Below, one piece after another: positions 63,872 to 64,000 of a DNA stretch of 64,000 nt. Source of the DNA: Alteromonas indica (GTDB taxonomy: Bacteria; Pseudomonadota; Gammaproteobacteria; Enterobacterales; Alteromonadaceae); NCBI GenBank assembly GCA_003056425.1, contig PYVY01000016.1, positions 40,917-104,916 of the forward strand, in the 5' to 3' direction. Each line of letters begins with the position of its first letter. Position 1 is the stretch's first letter. Made by a program: the position numbers and the translations under genes. A model generated the notes under the pieces. It was not told where the DNA came from and made no database searches. It saw only the letters and a list, made by a program, of their open reading frames with translations.

Positions 63872-64000
63872 CCCGCGGATTCAACCCCGAAGTGCACCAC
63901 TCGTTAAATTAAGCTGCGTCTCTTAACTGTTTGAATACTAGAGCAGGCTGCTTAAATCCGAGACATTTTCTGGGTCTCGCATTCAACGCACGCTCAACAT
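63872..64000 (-). mobile_element. end of an IS30-family insertion sequence
   Basis: Contains the last ~30 codons of an IS30-type transposase and ~35 bases of presumed terminal repeat beyond it. The other end is outside the window. Confidence 0.65.
63909..64000 (-). CDS. IS30-family transposase, C-terminal end (partial)
   Basis: Reads VERALNARPRKCLGFKQPAL then VFKQLRDAA-stop. The LNxRPRKCLGF.TP signature marks the C-terminus of IS30 transposases (DDE integrase core). The gene runs off the right edge. Confidence 0.8.
   Translation of the reverse strand, partial: VERALNARPRKCLGFKQPALVFKQLRDAA

Overview
The window reads as chromosome of a marine or halophilic gammaproteobacterium of the Alteromonadales type (inference from gene content and order). 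Support comes from bamE and recN neighbours, a trpE-G-D-CF-B-A operon with trpC-trpF fusion next to rnm(yciV)-yciO-scpA-scpB-rluB, folX-yfcH, ybbP-ybbA-tesA, gltX beside tRNA-Ala/Glu/Val genes, and close similarity of the proteins to enterobacterial and Alteromonas families. No rRNA, CRISPR array or prophage is seen. One IS30-type element enters at the right edge.

Layout. 0.3-2.3 kb: NmrA-like reductase and divergent LysR regulator. 2.6-4.6 kb: mesX-mesD, a folate-independent methionine synthase pair. 5.2-9.4 kb: recN (SOS operator), bamE, then a repeat-bearing spacer and two short genes below usual ORF cut-offs. 9.7-17 kb: OprP-type porin, formaldehyde dehydrogenase frmA with its LysR neighbour, TM2 protein, ACP phosphodiesterase, DUF445 protein, dkgB. 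17.3-21.1 kb (minus): rnm-yciO-scpA-scpB-rluB. 21.2-28.4 kb (plus): trp leader peptide, attenuator, complete trp operon and yciI. 28.5-34 kb: FMN-binding stress protein, PepSY protein with a PhoP/PhoQ-like two-component system, AI-2E family exporter, folX, yfcH. 34.6-41.2 kb: looser, accessory-looking stretch with yaeQ, a ParD-like/methionine aminopeptidase pair, two acetyltransferases, flavin reductase, methyltransferase and small membrane proteins. 42.5-45.1 kb: 851-aa beta-helix lipoprotein probably acting on polysaccharide. 45.3-49.3 kb: ybbP-ybbA and divergent tesA. 49.3-54.6 kb: tandem amidohydrolases, dusC, DUF1289 gene, M14-type peptidase. 55-60.4 kb: ABM protein, YkgJ protein, TonB-domain protein, TetR-SDR pair. 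60.5-63.6 kb: three tRNA-Glu, tRNA-Ala, gltX, three tRNA-Val. 63.7-64 kb: truncated acetyltransferase next to the IS30 end.

How parts fit. Tryptophan synthesis is controlled by classical attenuation: the leader has three adjacent Trp codons and an alternative 7-bp antiterminator can be drawn. Methionine appears more than once: mesX-mesD makes methionine without folate, and a promoter with a MetJ-like box in its spacer sits before an uncharacterised two-gene unit at 53.2-53.6 kb. The tRNA/gltX block has two strong sigma70-like promoters with GC-rich discriminators, typical of stringent control, and the tRNA-Glu copies carry a hairpin directly at their 5' ends whose sequence varies while its geometry stays identical. 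The least expected signals are the ParD-like/aminopeptidase pair, the MetJ-like promoter, the covarying tRNA-Glu hairpins and several 14-15-bp tandem arrays in gene-poor spacers.
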